Assembly (NCBI GenBank): GCA_937124525.1
Contig: CAKZLA010000092.1
Coordinates: 1 to 12,566, forward strand
Origin: an uncultured Desulfobacterium sp.
GTDB lineage: Bacteria > Desulfobacterota > Desulfobacteria > Desulfobacterales > Desulfobacteraceae
Direction: 5' to 3'
DNA length: 12,566 nt
This document shows positions 1-6,965 of the stretch, one piece after another. Below the pieces are notes generated by a model that worked only from the letters and a program-made list of their open reading frames with translations, was not told the DNA's origin and searched no databases. Position 1 is the stretch's first letter; each line of letters opens with the position of its first letter. The translations under genes and the position numbers were made by a program.

Positions 1-598
1 AGGGAGAGGGAGGGGGGCTTTTGTAAAGAACTGCCAGTCCATTGTGGAAAATCGGGGTGGGGATCACCTTGATCCGGCCCTGGTCAAGGCCTGACAGGTT
101 CGCCAGATCTTCTGCGGCCCCCCGGGATGGCACAATTATCCCCTGGGCCCGTTTGTAAAGGAAGCGGTAGGACAGTTTATGGATACTGCGCTCCAGCAGG
201 CTTTTCCCGGCCAGACTCATGGAAACTGTTGTACCGGTACGCACAATGACCTGGGTGGGCACACCGGCAGCCATGCGGGCCAGAATCACCATACGGTTGA
301 CTCGATCCTTATCCGATAAAATAACACAGGGCCGCTCTTTTTTCAGATAGCCCAATAAGGGAACAAAGGCACTGTACACATGCCTTGCCGGTAGCCTGAC
401 AATCCTGAGTCCCTGAGGAACATGGGAAAAAAAGGGCCCATGGCCGGCAATTTGAAGCAGATCAATCTTGAGCCCCCGCCGGGTGAATTCACGGATCAGA
501 TTTTTCATCAACCGGTCCACACCGCTATGTCCGGAAGTGGCCAGAAAAATGGCAATCGTATTGTTAACCAAAATCATTCCCTTGATATTATGGCTCAT
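1..598 (-). CDS. GT4-type glycosyltransferase, N-terminal part (runs off left edge)
   Basis: Reading the minus strand from ATG at 598 gives an unbroken frame of 199 codons to the window edge. The product begins with a short strand-like hydrophobic segment followed by TSGHSGVDRLMKNLIREF (about residues 21-38), the N-terminal Rossmann region of GT-B glycosyltransferases of family GT4, which move a sugar from a nucleotide donor to a lipid or glycan acceptor at the inner membrane. A later segment, ILSDKDRVNRMVILARMAAG, fits the helix-strand unit before the inter-domain linker. The C-terminal donor-binding domain lies outside the window, so donor and acceptor cannot be told. The start is uncertain: neither ATG 598 nor ATG 577 has a well-spaced Shine-Dalgarno. 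GC is higher than in the next gene, so it is probably part of the host backbone. Family assignment is from recognised motifs; activity is inferred. Confidence 0.72.
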   Translation of the reverse strand, partial: MSHNIKGMILVNNTIAIFLATSGHSGVDRLMKNLIREFTRRGLKIDLLQIAGHGPFFSHVPQGLRIVRLPARHVYSAFVPLLGYLKKERPCVILSDKDRVNRMVILARMAAGVPTQVIVRTGTTVSMSLAGKSLLERSIHKLSYRFLYKRAQGIIVPSRGAAEDLANLSGLDQGRIKVIPTPIFHNGLAVLYKSPPPSP

Positions 599-659
599 CA
601 CGGATTTGTGTGAAAATTCATAATTGCTGATGCGTAAACACTAAGAATTGCACATAAGA

Positions 660-688
660 ATTATACCTAAATCACAATAATCCGCGAA
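660..688 (-). promoter_or_regulatory. possible promoter for the glycosyltransferase
   Basis: On the minus strand a perfect TATAAT lies at 660-665, about 60 bases before the start at 598. The hexamer 17 bases upstream (683-688, TTCGCG) matches the -35 consensus at only three positions, so this rests mainly on the -10 box in an AT-rich region. Confidence 0.3.
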
Positions 689-710
689 GACCCTATATTA
701 TTCAGTGTTG

Positions 711-759
711 TTTCCATGGGATTCCAAAAGGATTGACATGGAAATACTTATTATATAGC
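711..759 (+). promoter_or_regulatory. possible promoter with inverted repeat, upstream of the gene at 986
   Basis: A perfect -35 hexamer TTGACA lies at 733-738, with a weak TATAGC at 754-759 (15-base spacing, shorter than ideal). The -35 overlaps the right arm of a perfect 8-bp inverted repeat, TTTCCATG (711-718) and CATGGAAA (737-744); TTTCCATG occurs again at 823-830. This could be a promoter with an operator over the -35, but the long leader (about 225 bases to the ATG) and weak -10 keep confidence low. The rest of the 599-985 gap holds CCCCCTTGGGGG at 899-910 and no credible gene. Confidence 0.3.
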
Positions 760-985
760 GTTAACGAGTACAATAAAAGAGGCTAACCAAATTGAAACAA
801 TTTATGGAATCACTTCCTGTATTTTCCATGTACGCCGGGTGTACAGCAGGTTAAAAAAAGAGATGCCTTTGTTTTTTGAATGCGCCCTAAGAAGATGTCC
901 CCCTTGGGGGTGGGTCGGGCCTGCGGTGACAGTTGCTCCATCTTGGGATCAAACCCTTTGACTAAAACCACACAAGAGATGACAT

Positions 986-2717
986 ATGACAAAAAAAAAT
1001 TTTGGGAAACAACTGATTGAAGCGTTGACAATAGATGAGGTAATCCAGCTTCTGGATGGTCTATTATCCTCAATGAACAAAGAAGATATAAAACAGGTAC
1101 TTTCAACCCTGAACAATGAGAATATTGAAGAGATCACCTCTCAATTGATCTTCTCTGACAAACTAACCAAGGTTGTGTCAGATAATAAGTTTTTCCAGGA
1201 ATGGGGTGAATTATGGAGCTCCTGGAATACCTGTGTCTCAAAATTAGGGGATGAAGAAGGGGCATATGCATATCAAGACAACCATTGGGAAACACCGTAT
1301 TTTAACAGCAACGAGTTTGCCGAAGATTTGGAAGAGATAGCTGAGAAAATGCTGCCTTTTTTAGATAGAATCAGTCAAATGCAAGAGGAAGATACGGACC
1401 TTTTTAGAGAAGCGCTGCAAGACGTTGAGTCTGGTATTATGGAGTATCCGGAATGGATGGGGGCAGAATATTCTGACTGCTACTTCAGCGTATCTGTAAC
1501 GGAATGTATGGTTAAATGGGCATGGCTTAATGCTGATTCAGTGGAGACGTTTTTAAACGATTTAATTAAAACCGAAGATGGTTTCAATATTATCAGTCTG
1601 GATTCCCAGGGGTATATTAATTTCCTTAATGCCTTTTCTGAAGATGATGAAAAAGAGATTTATGATTACATAAATAAGAATAAAGATACCTCTGCCTGGA
1701 AAAAACGTCTGCATGATAAGTATTGCATATGGCATCAATTATATCATAATTTTTCAAGTCGTTTTGATCAGACGTCTTATCTTGAGACCTGCCGTAACAT
1801 GTTTCATGAAAACTGGGAATACGGCATCCCACTGATTGAAGAGTGTGTGGATAATGACAAGCAGGCAGAAGCTGAAGAACTTTCCAGACAAACGATTAAC
1901 AGCTTTCTTGGCAGAGAAGCGAAGAATTTATGGAATCCGGAAAAATCGCTTTTAATTTCTGAGTTGAGAAATTTGATGAGTTCAGCATCTGGTAGCATTA
2001 TTAATGCTTATGAAAAACTGGATGGATATTGCAGAAAAAATCAATATGCCATCAAAGGTCAATGCCCTGCAATTACAAATAATAACCTACGAAAGCACTT
2101 ATGATTGGGATAAGGTTGTCAGCGTCATTGAAAAAATTGACAATTTAGCGGTGTCAGGATTGATCGAAGAATGGAAAGTATTTTGTGCTCACAGGGCAAG
2201 TTATCAATCAAAAAATCCTTGGATTAAATGGTTGATGGACGCAACCCTTGATAAAGACAAAGATTCATCCTGGTTTTTTGGAAAAATCAAGGAATGGTTG
2301 ACAATTTTGTCTGACAAACCCAAAGAATTAATGAACCAAAAAACGAATCTGTTTGCACTGACCTTTGCTCTTGCGGACCTTTCCGATTTAAGAAAAAAAT
2401 ATCCATCACTATTTAGGGTCATATATCATCCCCGGAAAGGCGATCCTCAAAATCCTTCCATATTGAAAGGACTTAAAAAGGTAAATGGAATTGCCCTTGC
2501 GCCTTTGTTAGACGATTTTTGGGTAAAACGCCTGCTTGATTTTTTACCGGACCCTGTGCATGCTGATAAATCAAATTATGATGCACATGCTAAGTGGTTA
2601 GCCGCTCTTAAAGAAGTTAATCCCAAAGAATATCAAACGATTCTAACCCAGTGGAAGAAAAAGCACCACAGGAAACGAAATCTTTGGAAGGCCATTCAAG
2701 AGTTGGTTGATCGATAG
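986..2717 (+). pseudogene. Unknown-function gene, split by a one-base frameshift near 2020
   Basis: Two overlapping frames cover this span: 986-2104 (372 residues) and 2004-2717 (237 residues). They read as one protein. If one G is removed from the GG at 2020-2021, the first frame passes smoothly from ...NAYEKL into MDIAEKINMPSKVNAL... and gives about 576 residues. The product is acidic, highly helical and rich in Trp, Asn and Lys, with no signal peptide or membrane segment. It starts with a helical stretch (LTIDEVIQLLDGLLSSM) and looks like an alpha-solenoid or TPR-like repeat protein, but I recognise no named domain. The DNA is clearly more AT-rich than the genes at 1-598 and 10497-12389, consistent with horizontal acquisition. 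A weak purine-rich site (AAGAGA, 973-978) precedes the ATG. The split could be a true mutation, a sequencing error, or two coupled genes; a single broken gene seems most likely. Confidence 0.6.
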
Positions 2718-2840
2718 CGCCTAACGCCAAGAACACAAGCCTGACCCCACCATCACACCGCGTGCCGTACCCCAGGCAAGGGGTTACGCCCCCAGGTTTT
2801 TAACCCAATAGCCAAATTTTGGCGGTCAAAAAAGACGCCA

Positions 2841-2885
2841 CAGCCCCTTCGCCAGGGCAATATGGATTAACTGGCAAAGGGGCTG
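2841..2885. terminator. Inverted repeat between convergent genes, probable bidirectional terminator
   Basis: The arms CAGCCCCTTCGCCAG (2841-2855) and CTGGCAAAGGGGCTG (2871-2885) pair at 14 of 15 positions around a 15-base loop. The repeat lies between the stop of the plus-strand gene at 2717 and the stop of the minus-strand gene at 2915, as expected for a shared terminator. A run of six T follows on the minus strand after the left arm (plus positions about 2828-2833), inside a second small hairpin at 2821-2839. On the plus strand only an AT-rich stretch follows, so termination in that direction may be weaker. Confidence 0.6.
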
Positions 2886-2914
2886 AGCTGGCAAGCGATT
2901 GAATAAATTAAAAT

Positions 2915-3847
2915 TTAGGTACATTCATAGCGGGGTATTACCAGATTCGCTACATATGCTTCTATTTCAAATGAGCATCCAGCAATATCATACACGTTAT
3001 GGTTGCTTTTGTTGAACCGCACCTTATCTCCAATAAATTCGATATTTAACGGCACAGCCACTTTTACAGATTCAGAACACAAACTCTCTTTTACCATAGG
3101 CTCATACGTTTTTTGCGTATCAGAATCAATAGTCACAATCACCCGATTCGATGTCGTGCATAATGCGGAAACCTTTCCGCTCTGGTCAAAACAAAGGGAA
3201 TTAATATCTCCAGATATTCCATCGGGATCATTATCAAACGCCTCCAAGGTTCCAATCGAAGTTTCAACGGGTGTCGGGAATAGCGGCTCCAGACTTCTGA
3301 TATTACCATCTTCGTAAAAAGAAATGCCTGTTCTGATTTTAATATTCCCGGCCGCAGTATTCATGGAAACACTTTCTCCCGGCCAAAGTGTAAGACTCCG
3401 AATATTTCCTGACTTAAAAAAGCCGAGGCTGATCATTTTTGCCGTTATTTCACCCGATGGAAGCGTCATATTAAGATCTTCAGCAAGGGCATATTCTTTT
3501 TCTTCTGTCCAATAACCGCTCAACTTACCTGTGAGAGGGAAGAGCTTCTTTAATGCACCGTTGTCATAAAACAGCAACATTTCTGAAGTTATAGATCCGT
3601 AGTTGGTCTCAATGTCCTGCTTATCCTGCAGGGGCACTTTTCTTACCGTTCCGTTTGGATGAAAGACGATACACTTATGCTCTTTTCTGCCCATATCTTC
3701 CACTTCGTATTGAGGACGAAGGGTTCCGTAAGGCGTCTCAATCTCTGCGCAACCGGTGAGCATCAAAGATGCAGGCTGATCGGAACCATACATTTCCAAG
3801 TTTAAATAGTCCTTTATTGCGCCGTACTTTGTGTATACTGCATTCAT
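2915..3847 (-). CDS. MORN/YwqK-like repeat protein of unknown function
   Basis: This encodes a 310-residue protein when started at ATG 3847, which has GGAG eight bases upstream (CTCC on the plus strand at 3856-3859). The frame is open to 3937, but the upstream part has no ribosome binding site and overlaps a likely promoter. The protein carries at least five short units of the form (F/Y/H)xxxGxxxxL, for example HPNGTVRKVPL, YDNGALKKLFPL, FKSGNIRSLTL and YEDGNIRSLEPL, each joined by a 'TPYG/TSIG' type turn. Such units are typical of MORN-like and YwqK-type beta-hairpin repeat proteins, which are structural or binding modules. The C-terminal ~70 residues form a different, probably beta-rich, domain. 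No signal peptide is seen; the LMLTGC segment near residue 30 resembles a lipobox but is internal. The gene converges on 986-2717 and appears monocistronic. Function is unknown. Confidence 0.7.
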   Translation of the reverse strand: MNAVYTKYGAIKDYLNLEMYGSDQPASLMLTGCAEIETPYGTLRPQYEVEDMGRKEHKCIVFHPNGTVRKVPLQDKQDIETNYGSITSEMLLFYDNGALKKLFPLTGKLSGYWTEEKEYALAEDLNMTLPSGEITAKMISLGFFKSGNIRSLTLWPGESVSMNTAAGNIKIRTGISFYEDGNIRSLEPLFPTPVETSIGTLEAFDNDPDGISGDINSLCFDQSGKVSALCTTSNRVIVTIDSDTQKTYEPMVKESLCSESVKVAVPLNIEFIGDKVRFNKSNHNVYDIAGCSFEIEAYVANLVIPRYECT

Positions 3848-3885
3848 GGATTGTGCTCCATTTATTTTTAGGTAAACTAAATTTA

Positions 3886-3915
3886 ATAATAATCTAAATG
3901 CATTAATAGTGCCAA
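3886..3915 (-). promoter_or_regulatory. sigma-70-like promoter for the MORN-like gene
   Basis: On the minus strand, TTGGCA (3910-3915) and TATTAT (3886-3891) each match the -35 and -10 consensus at five of six positions, separated by 18 bases. They lie about 40 bases before the ATG at 3847. This placement supports 3847 rather than 3937 as the start. Confidence 0.5.
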
Positions 3916-3937
3916 CATCTGGAACTTGCTTGCACAC

Positions 3938-4470
3938 CCCCCTATCAGGCGCATTTAGAATTACATATGCATATTTAACCGGGAAATATGCATTCAGTTT
4001 ACGACAACGAATATGTACAAATATGCAATTAGTGCGTTTACCTATTACGTTTTTGCAATTATTTTAATTTTAAATACCAAAAGGGGTATGGGAAGAATAT
4101 TTCAAACAGATTATAATATTTTTAAATATTTAGGGTGCTCTCCCGCTACTACTTTGATTATGATTTTGACTCATTCTGATCAATTCAAAATAGCATGCGC
4201 TCAAATAAAGCTCTTTAACAGATACCGAACACCAGATTGATTAACAATCGAGCAATAAAAAGCATCATAACAAGGCGACTTATTGTAACTATATAATCGC
4301 ATTGCCCATTGATTTATAATCAAAGTAGTAATGGGAAAGCACCGGCGACAACGGGCTTGACATCTACCGCTTTTACGGCGGTGAAGCCCTGAAACCCTCT
4401 ATTACAAAGGATCTAAATGCATGCGTCAGACGTCAAAGTGACCCCCAAATCCGTTATAATCAGTTTATAT
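3938..4470. other. AT-rich intergenic region with repeated ATATG(C/T)A motifs
   Basis: This is a gap of about 530 bases with no supported gene. Its left part holds the 10-bp palindrome ATATGCATAT at 3965-3974 and related motifs ATATGCAT (3986-3993), ATATGTAC (4011-4018) and ATATGCAA (4021-4028). They lie upstream of the minus-strand promoter at 3886-3915 and could be regulator sites. The right part, from about 4338, is GC-richer and reads as a stop-free plus-strand stretch through GDNGLDIYRFYGGEALKP (near 4343-4396) and on to about 4540. It has no start codon and may be a gene remnant. A small hairpin (ACCGC 4366-4370, GCGGT 4378-4382) lacks a T-run. I assign no function to any of these. Confidence 0.4.
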
Positions 4471-4830
4471 TTAATCACCGGTATCTGTCAGGAAATGGTA
4501 AAATTTTGCAAAGATCAGACATTTTTGCTGGATAACTTTGGCTTTGGCAATCATCAGTAGTTCCGGTGAATGCTCTCTTTTCGAAAAGTGAGGTAACGCT
4601 ATTCCCCGTTCTTCAGATTCAGCCTGTACCGCTTCAATGATAATCTCAGATAATTTCTCCCTGCAGGCATCGGTATCGGGGTTGAGTTCTGAAAAAGATT
4701 CCGGATTATCAAATGAAACGTTGTAGGAAGTGCTGAGGCGATGTCGCAGTCCTGTATGAAAAGATCTAAATCTGTAATCCACGGCAAAGGTATCCTGCCA
4801 GTCGGCAAACACCCAGATTACCACGGCCAC
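4471..4830 (-). CDS. Small unidentified ORF next to the AAA ATPase remnant
   Basis: This is a 119-codon frame starting at GTG 4830 and overlapping the stop of the ATPase pseudogene at 4818. The codon pattern looks like real coding: the protein has a hydrophobic start (VVIWVFADW), a helical middle (ACREKLSEIIIEAVQAES) and a C-terminal block, FSKREHSPELLMIAKA... to the stop. The same frame is open upstream of the GTG and no Shine-Dalgarno is evident, so it may be the 3' part of a longer gene whose 5' end decayed. AAA_21-type ATPases often have a small partner gene immediately downstream, for example DUF4276 proteins. The position fits such a partner, but I cannot match the sequence to DUF4276 with confidence. 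Given the damage next door, it may no longer be expressed. Confidence 0.4.
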   Translation of the reverse strand: MAVVIWVFADWQDTFAVDYRFRSFHTGLRHRLSTSYNVSFDNPESFSELNPDTDACREKLSEIIIEAVQAESEERGIALPHFSKREHSPELLMIAKAKVIQQKCLIFAKFYHFLTDTGD

Positions 4831-5806
4831 CCCCCGACTGCCGGATCGCCAACCCTGTACAAGTCTCCTAATTCCCAGTCCTCTTTCAACTTCTCTTTCA
4901 GGAGGTGTTCGGGTAATGTCCTGGGGCTAAAATGATTCCTGTCTTCAGTATTAAAGCAGATGACTTTTTGATACTGGTCGGTGAAATGATCCAGAAGGTC
5001 GGGGCGATGGTGCTGACAATGACCTGGGCTTTTTGTGATGCTGTTATGATCCATTGGCAAGGGTTTTCATCCATGCCGGGTGAAGCCCGACTTCGGGTTC
5101 ATCAAGGACAATCAGGGCAGGGCCGCCGGTTTAGGGGATAACAAAATCAACGCCCAGCACAGCATTCGGACAGTACCGTCTGACATATCTCTCAAATGAA
5201 GGCCATTGGCTATACCTTCAAGGTGCCATTCTATCATGAGCCTTAACCGGCCTGATCGAACAGCTCTGATCTTCCTTGAAGCGGGAAGAATTTTTCTTAA
5301 TTCCTGATTGATAACTTCTTCAAAGGAGAAATCAAACTGGCATAAACTGTCAAAAACTGAGGGCAAATTTTCTCCTGACGGTAAAAGATAGGTTTCAGTA
5401 TGGCCGGTGATCTTTGGTTCTGATTCGCGGATTTCCTTGAGATTCATTTCGTTGGCGTTGTAGAACCTCCAACCGGAAATGGTATCTGCAAGTTTTCTGC
5501 GAATTTCATAAACAGGGGTTTGTTCTGGAGAAAGGGACGTTTTTTCAAGCAGTTCAGGAATGGTTGAAAAAAGCAACCTGTTGGCCGGTATGGATTCCAG
5601 TTTCTCAAAATGTGTCTGACCGCCCGGTGGTTCGTTGTATGCTGAGACAACACCTTTTCCACTCTCCAAATCATGTGCCTTGTAAAAATAAAAAAGTTGC
5701 TCTTTATCCTTTTTCACATCAGGCTGGGAAAGAATTTCACGTTTGATGACAGGTGAGAGGCCTTCTTTTCCTTTAACCAATATGTCAAGGACAAGGGAAT
5801 ATTTAG
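4818..5806 (-). pseudogene. AAA_21/COG4637-type ATPase, 5'-truncated, three frameshifts
   Basis: Reconstructed across frames, the product is the C-terminal two-thirds of an SMC/ABC-like AAA_21 ATPase of the kind found in defence and mobile loci. Visible landmarks are MSDGTVRMLCWALILLSP (signature-like helix), LIVLDEPEVGLHPAW (Walker B with the D-loop/LHP element), QVIVSTIAPT (sensor/switch region) and a final GELY-like GDLYRVGDPAVGGWPW. The N-terminus with Walker A is absent, because the sequence joins hsdS at about 5806. Three further lesions are visible on the coding strand. A tandem duplication of CCCTG (plus strand 5113-5122, CAGGGCAGGG) gives a stop just before Walker B. A one-base loss at 5055/5056 splits LA(E)W. 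A one-base loss at 4993/4994 splits TF(L)DHF. Repairing each restores a continuous family-like sequence, so this was once a real gene and is now dead. Confidence 0.8.
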
Positions 5807-5998
5807 TCCTTCCTTTCCAAAGACTCCTTTGCCCCAAAGCTTTACAGTAATTTTTTTTACAATATCACCATTACTGCCTTTAATGCGACTTTCAGTTAGA
5901 AATTCCTCTAACTTTTTTTCTTCCCAAGCCCCTGCATCCTGAAACTCGGGAAAGCGCAGTTTGGGGACATTGTGGATTGTTGCCTTCTGTTGTGTCAT
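5807..5998 (-). pseudogene. hsdS: Type I restriction specificity subunit HsdS, first ~64 codons only
   Basis: From ATG 5998 the frame gives a start typical of HsdS: NVPKLRFPEFQDAGAWEEKK, then KKITVKLWGKGVF. HsdS recognises the target sequence for the type I restriction-modification complex and is usually near 400 residues with two target recognition domains and coiled-coil spacers. Here homology ends at about codon 64 (plus position about 5807), where the sequence becomes AAA ATPase coding DNA in a different frame. The start codon overlaps the dinD stop as ATGA (5995-5998), and GGAG precedes it, showing that the two genes were translationally coupled. No target recognition domain remains, so the fragment cannot give specificity. 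The frame carries on to a stop at 5714 in non-homologous residues. Confidence 0.85.
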
Positions 5999-6840
5999 TT
6001 ATCCTCCAACCTGGCTGGATTTTTGATCACCTTTTTTCCTGCTGAGACCAAGCGACGTTCAACCTTTTTAACATCCTCTGCTGGTTGCAAATTTTCTGGA
6101 CGGATGCCCCGATTGAGCAGAGTTTGCCGTACCGCCTGATTATTGGTGACATGCTCTTTCGATATTTTCGGTTTGCTGCTCATGTTTTGTTCACGGGCAT
6201 TGTGAATGGTGATCTCGGTGGCAAAATCTTTGGCTTTCAAAATAATGGTGGGAGCAAAATCTGCCAAGGGTCGATTGATAGGAACCCGCCATTGTGCTTT
6301 TACGGCTCTGGTGCTTTTGCCAAATAGAGCATGGTCTCCTTTGCTTCGAATCAGGGCAAAGTTTTGATTACCTCCAGTTTGCTCATAGATAATATTTGAG
6401 AGTTCCTTTTCGGTGGCTGAGAGCTTTTTGCGTGCTGAAATCCGCTCTGCCTCCAGCAATCGCTGTTCTATGAGTTCAGCCTTGCGGGTCTGCATGGCAA
6501 AGTAAGTTTGGGCAAAGGCGATTTCCTGCTTGGCCGGGTCGCCATTCTGGGCAATCAGATAGCAGGCATAACGTGTCAGCATGATGTCGTTGATTTCCCG
6601 CCTGCTGCCGGAACCTAACTCAACCATTTTGTTGATATCAACAAAATGGTCTCTGATGCCATGATCTGACACCTCACAAGCCGTTTTTGCCTTAGTAACG
6701 ACATTAAGGAAATTGCGCCATTCTGCATAGCCCAGCAAATGCTGTAAATCCCGCGCCAGCCAATATTCAATGCCGTTTTCAGTTTCCTGGGCATGGCCTT
6801 CAAAAGTCTCTGTCATCATATAAACAAGGTCGTTTGACAT
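5995..6840 (-). CDS. dinD: DinD-like DNA damage-inducible protein (BRO-N/antirepressor type)
   Basis: This is an intact 281-residue protein, close to E. coli DinD (about 274). It begins with a BRO-N/antirepressor-like domain: WLARDLQHLLGYAEWRNF at about residues 27-44, followed by DHFVDINKMVELGSGSRR and LTRYACYLIAQNGDPAK (about 88-104), then AQTYFAMQTRK (110-120). All are hallmarks of DinD. The C-terminal half is helical and basic. E. coli DinD inhibits RecA filament activity in the SOS response; dinD homologues often lie inside type I restriction operons, though their role there is unclear. ATG 6840 is chosen because AAGGAGG (plus strand 6850-6856) sits nine bases upstream; an earlier TTG at 6861 would put that site inside the gene. 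No SOS box is evident upstream. It sits between the hsdR and hsdS remnants and is the only apparently complete recognisable gene of that cluster. Confidence 0.88.
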   Translation of the reverse strand: MSNDLVYMMTETFEGHAQETENGIEYWLARDLQHLLGYAEWRNFLNVVTKAKTACEVSDHGIRDHFVDINKMVELGSGSRREINDIMLTRYACYLIAQNGDPAKQEIAFAQTYFAMQTRKAELIEQRLLEAERISARKKLSATEKELSNIIYEQTGGNQNFALIRSKGDHALFGKSTRAVKAQWRVPINRPLADFAPTIILKAKDFATEITIHNAREQNMSSKPKISKEHVTNNQAVRQTLLNRGIRPENLQPAEDVKKVERRLVSAGKKVIKNPARLEDK

Positions 6841-6849
6841 CCGGTTATG

Positions 6850-6856
6850 CCTCCTT
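6850..6856 (-). promoter_or_regulatory. Strong Shine-Dalgarno deciding the dinD start
   Basis: AAGGAGG on the minus strand, nine bases before ATG 6840, is close to the anti-16S consensus and excludes the TTG at 6861 as the real start. Confidence 0.75.
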
Positions 6857-6893
6857 TTCAATCGTTAGTTAAAGCAATGCCAATTTTGCCACT

Positions 6894-6965
6894 TTACACT
6901 TGTTGGAGCAATGAGCCCATTTTCCGGAAAGCATTCCCCCAATTTTGCTGAATATTGTCATTCAT
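6894..6965 (-). pseudogene. Possible 5' remnant of a lost gene between hsdR and dinD
   Basis: ATG 6965 overlaps the original hsdR stop (TATGAATGA: hsdR ends ...GAA TGA at 6962, the new frame starts ATG AAT GAC). It reads 23 codons, MNDNIQQNWGNAFRKMGSLL..., to TAA at 6894. The overlap is typical of coupled genes in an operon, and this is where hsdM would be expected in an hsdR-hsdM-dinD-hsdS order. The 23 residues are too few to recognise HsdM, so identity is a guess; the frame may also be chance. Confidence 0.25.

Noticed and set aside
899..910. CCCCCTTGGGGG as a terminator or operator.
   Set aside because: Too short and isolated, with no T-run; the loop would be only two to four bases.
810..1106. 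98-codon minus-strand frame over the start of the gene at 986.
   Set aside because: It is a shadow of the plus-strand gene with no ribosome binding site and no motif.
2719..2800. Integron attC-like sequence: GCCTAAC directly after the stop codon, then AAGCCTGACCCC partly complementary to GGGGTTACGC.
   Set aside because: The partner core site (GTTRRRY, here expected as GTTAGGC) is missing at the far end, and no integrase or cassette array is seen.
4013..4240. 75-codon plus-strand frame in the intergenic region.
   Set aside because: It has no ribosome binding site, AT-rich random-looking composition and no recognisable motif; it overlaps the ATATGCA repeat cluster.
6841..6960. SOS box (LexA site) expected upstream of dinD.
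   Set aside because: No CTG-N10-CAG-like palindrome with an AT-rich centre was found before ATG 6840.
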